From positions 1-6,124 of the forward strand of contig JAFXYU010000260.1 of NCBI GenBank assembly GCA_017541565.1: a stretch of 6,124 nt of DNA, read 5' to 3'. Source of the stretch: a bacterium. GTDB taxonomy: Bacteria > Cyanobacteriota > Vampirovibrionia > Gastranaerophilales > Gastranaerophilaceae. This document shows, in pieces, positions 5,463-6,124 of the stretch. Made by a program: the position numbers and the translations under genes. The notes beneath the pieces are model-generated. The model searched no databases, was not told the origin of the DNA, and saw only the letters and a program-made list of their open reading frames with translations. Every line of letters begins with the position of its first letter. Position 1 is the stretch's first letter.

Positions 5463-6124
5463 ATGGAACATAAAACAGCATTAATACTGGAAGGAGGAGC
5501 GATGAGGGGTTTATACTCTGCCGGTGTTCTTGATGTTTTTATGAGGAATAATGTTAATGTTGATGTAATTTACGGAGTATCGGCAGGTGCTCTGTTCGGC
5601 TTAAATTATAAATCCCGTCAAATAGGACGTGCTATAAGATACAACCTGAAATATGCCCGCGAAAAGAATTACATGGGATTATATTCGCTCATTACCACGG
5701 GTGATGTTATGAACAAAGACTTTTGTTTTAGAAAACTTGTGTATGAACTGGACAGACTTGATTTTGAAACATACAAAAACAGCCCTGTGGAATTTTATGC
5801 GGTTGTAACAAACTTAAAAACAGGGAAACCCGAATATATAAAAATTGATGATGCGGCGAAAGATATGGAATATTTCAGAGCATCCGGCTCAATGCCTTTT
5901 GTATCAAGACCTGTTGGGATAAACGGAAACCTCTACCTTGATGGTGCAATGAGCGATGCAGTTCCTTTTGAAAAAGTCCTTGAAACAGGCTGCGGGAAAA
6001 TTATTGTTGTACTTACAAGACCTCAGGGTTACAGAAAGAAAAAATCATACCTTCCGTACAAACTTGTTTACGGAAAATATCCTGAATTGGTTGAAACCGC
6101 CAAAAATTATTATAAAAAATATAA
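5463..6124 (+). CDS. Patatin-like phospholipase, YjjU type, 3'-truncated by the window
   Basis: Predicted cytoplasmic serine hydrolase acting on lipid acyl esters with a Ser-Asp dyad. The visible 220 residues show the full catalytic set: the Gly-rich oxyanion loop EGGAMRG (10-16), the nucleophile elbow GVSAG (38-42) with Ser40, and DGA (160-162) with Asp160. The stretch IIVVLTRPQGYRKK after the DGA motif is characteristic of the YjjU branch, whose members are about 280-350 residues, so perhaps 60-130 residues lie beyond the edge. No signal peptide or membrane segment is seen. The start is ATG 5463, eight bases after GGAG (5451-5454); the next in-frame ATG (5502) would cut off the oxyanion loop. 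It lies 71 nt after the orphan gene on the same strand. An AT-rich TATAAA near 5434 could be a private -10 box, but no good -35 is visible. Substrate is unknown: the family includes phospholipases and other acyl hydrolases. Confidence 0.93.
   Translation, partial: MEHKTALILEGGAMRGLYSAGVLDVFMRNNVNVDVIYGVSAGALFGLNYKSRQIGRAIRYNLKYAREKNYMGLYSLITTGDVMNKDFCFRKLVYELDRLDFETYKNSPVEFYAVVTNLKTGKPEYIKIDDAAKDMEYFRASGSMPFVSRPVGINGNLYLDGAMSDAVPFEKVLETGCGKIIVVLTRPQGYRKKKSYLPYKLVYGKYPELVETAKNYYKKY

Noticed and set aside
1..6124. CRISPR array, tRNA, rRNA or insertion sequence
   Set aside because: No regularly spaced repeats, tRNA-like cloverleaf, transposase or terminal inverted repeats were seen on either strand.

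Overview
The window is AT-rich bacterial DNA read with the standard code, with densely packed, mostly short hypothetical genes. The bacterial-type isoleucyl-tRNA synthetase, the flagellin-like gene, the simple exported proteins and an N-terminal 'NVNFKS' tag on an orphan protein together suggest a non-photosynthetic cyanobacterial relative from the gut (Gastranaerophilales/Vampirovibrionia). That placement is inference from style and recalled families; no marker in the window proves it.

Layout: (1) 1-1836, the C-terminal two thirds of ileS on +, followed by a hairpin terminator near 1872-1910. (2) 1909-2358 on -, an unknown 149-residue soluble protein convergent with ileS. (3) 2451-3086 on +, an unknown exported protein, divergent from (2), behind a near-consensus promoter that would leave an extremely short leader. 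(4) 3287-4231 on +, a 314-residue divergent flagellin with a structured leader of about 200 nt and a strong hairpin after its stop. (5) 4232-4515, no gene: the hairpin, a good sigma-70-type promoter and a leader of about 140 nt. (6) 4516-5391 on +, an orphan 291-residue protein. (7) 5463 to the window edge on +, a YjjU-type patatin-like serine hydrolase, cut off by the end of the window.

The most interesting locus is the flagellin and its leader. Both ends of the protein align with canonical flagellin (recalled Salmonella FliC) with nearly conserved spacing, and the C-terminal 69 residues need no gap. The near-universal RLSSGLRIN block is replaced by a Gly/Gln/Asn-rich stretch, and the middle is an acidic beta-rich domain with a recurring A-S-x-x-(I/F/L) motif. 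Its leader holds a 5-bp hairpin presenting GGA in a six-base loop, the usual form of a CsrA site, then a second perfect hairpin and a 24-codon upstream ORF whose stop overlaps the flagellin start (TAATG). This suggests post-transcriptional control of flagellin, as in other flagellated bacteria, but that is inference. The remaining genes look like independent transcription units; only the orphan gene and the patatin gene (71 nt apart, same strand, no terminator seen) look likely to be co-transcribed.
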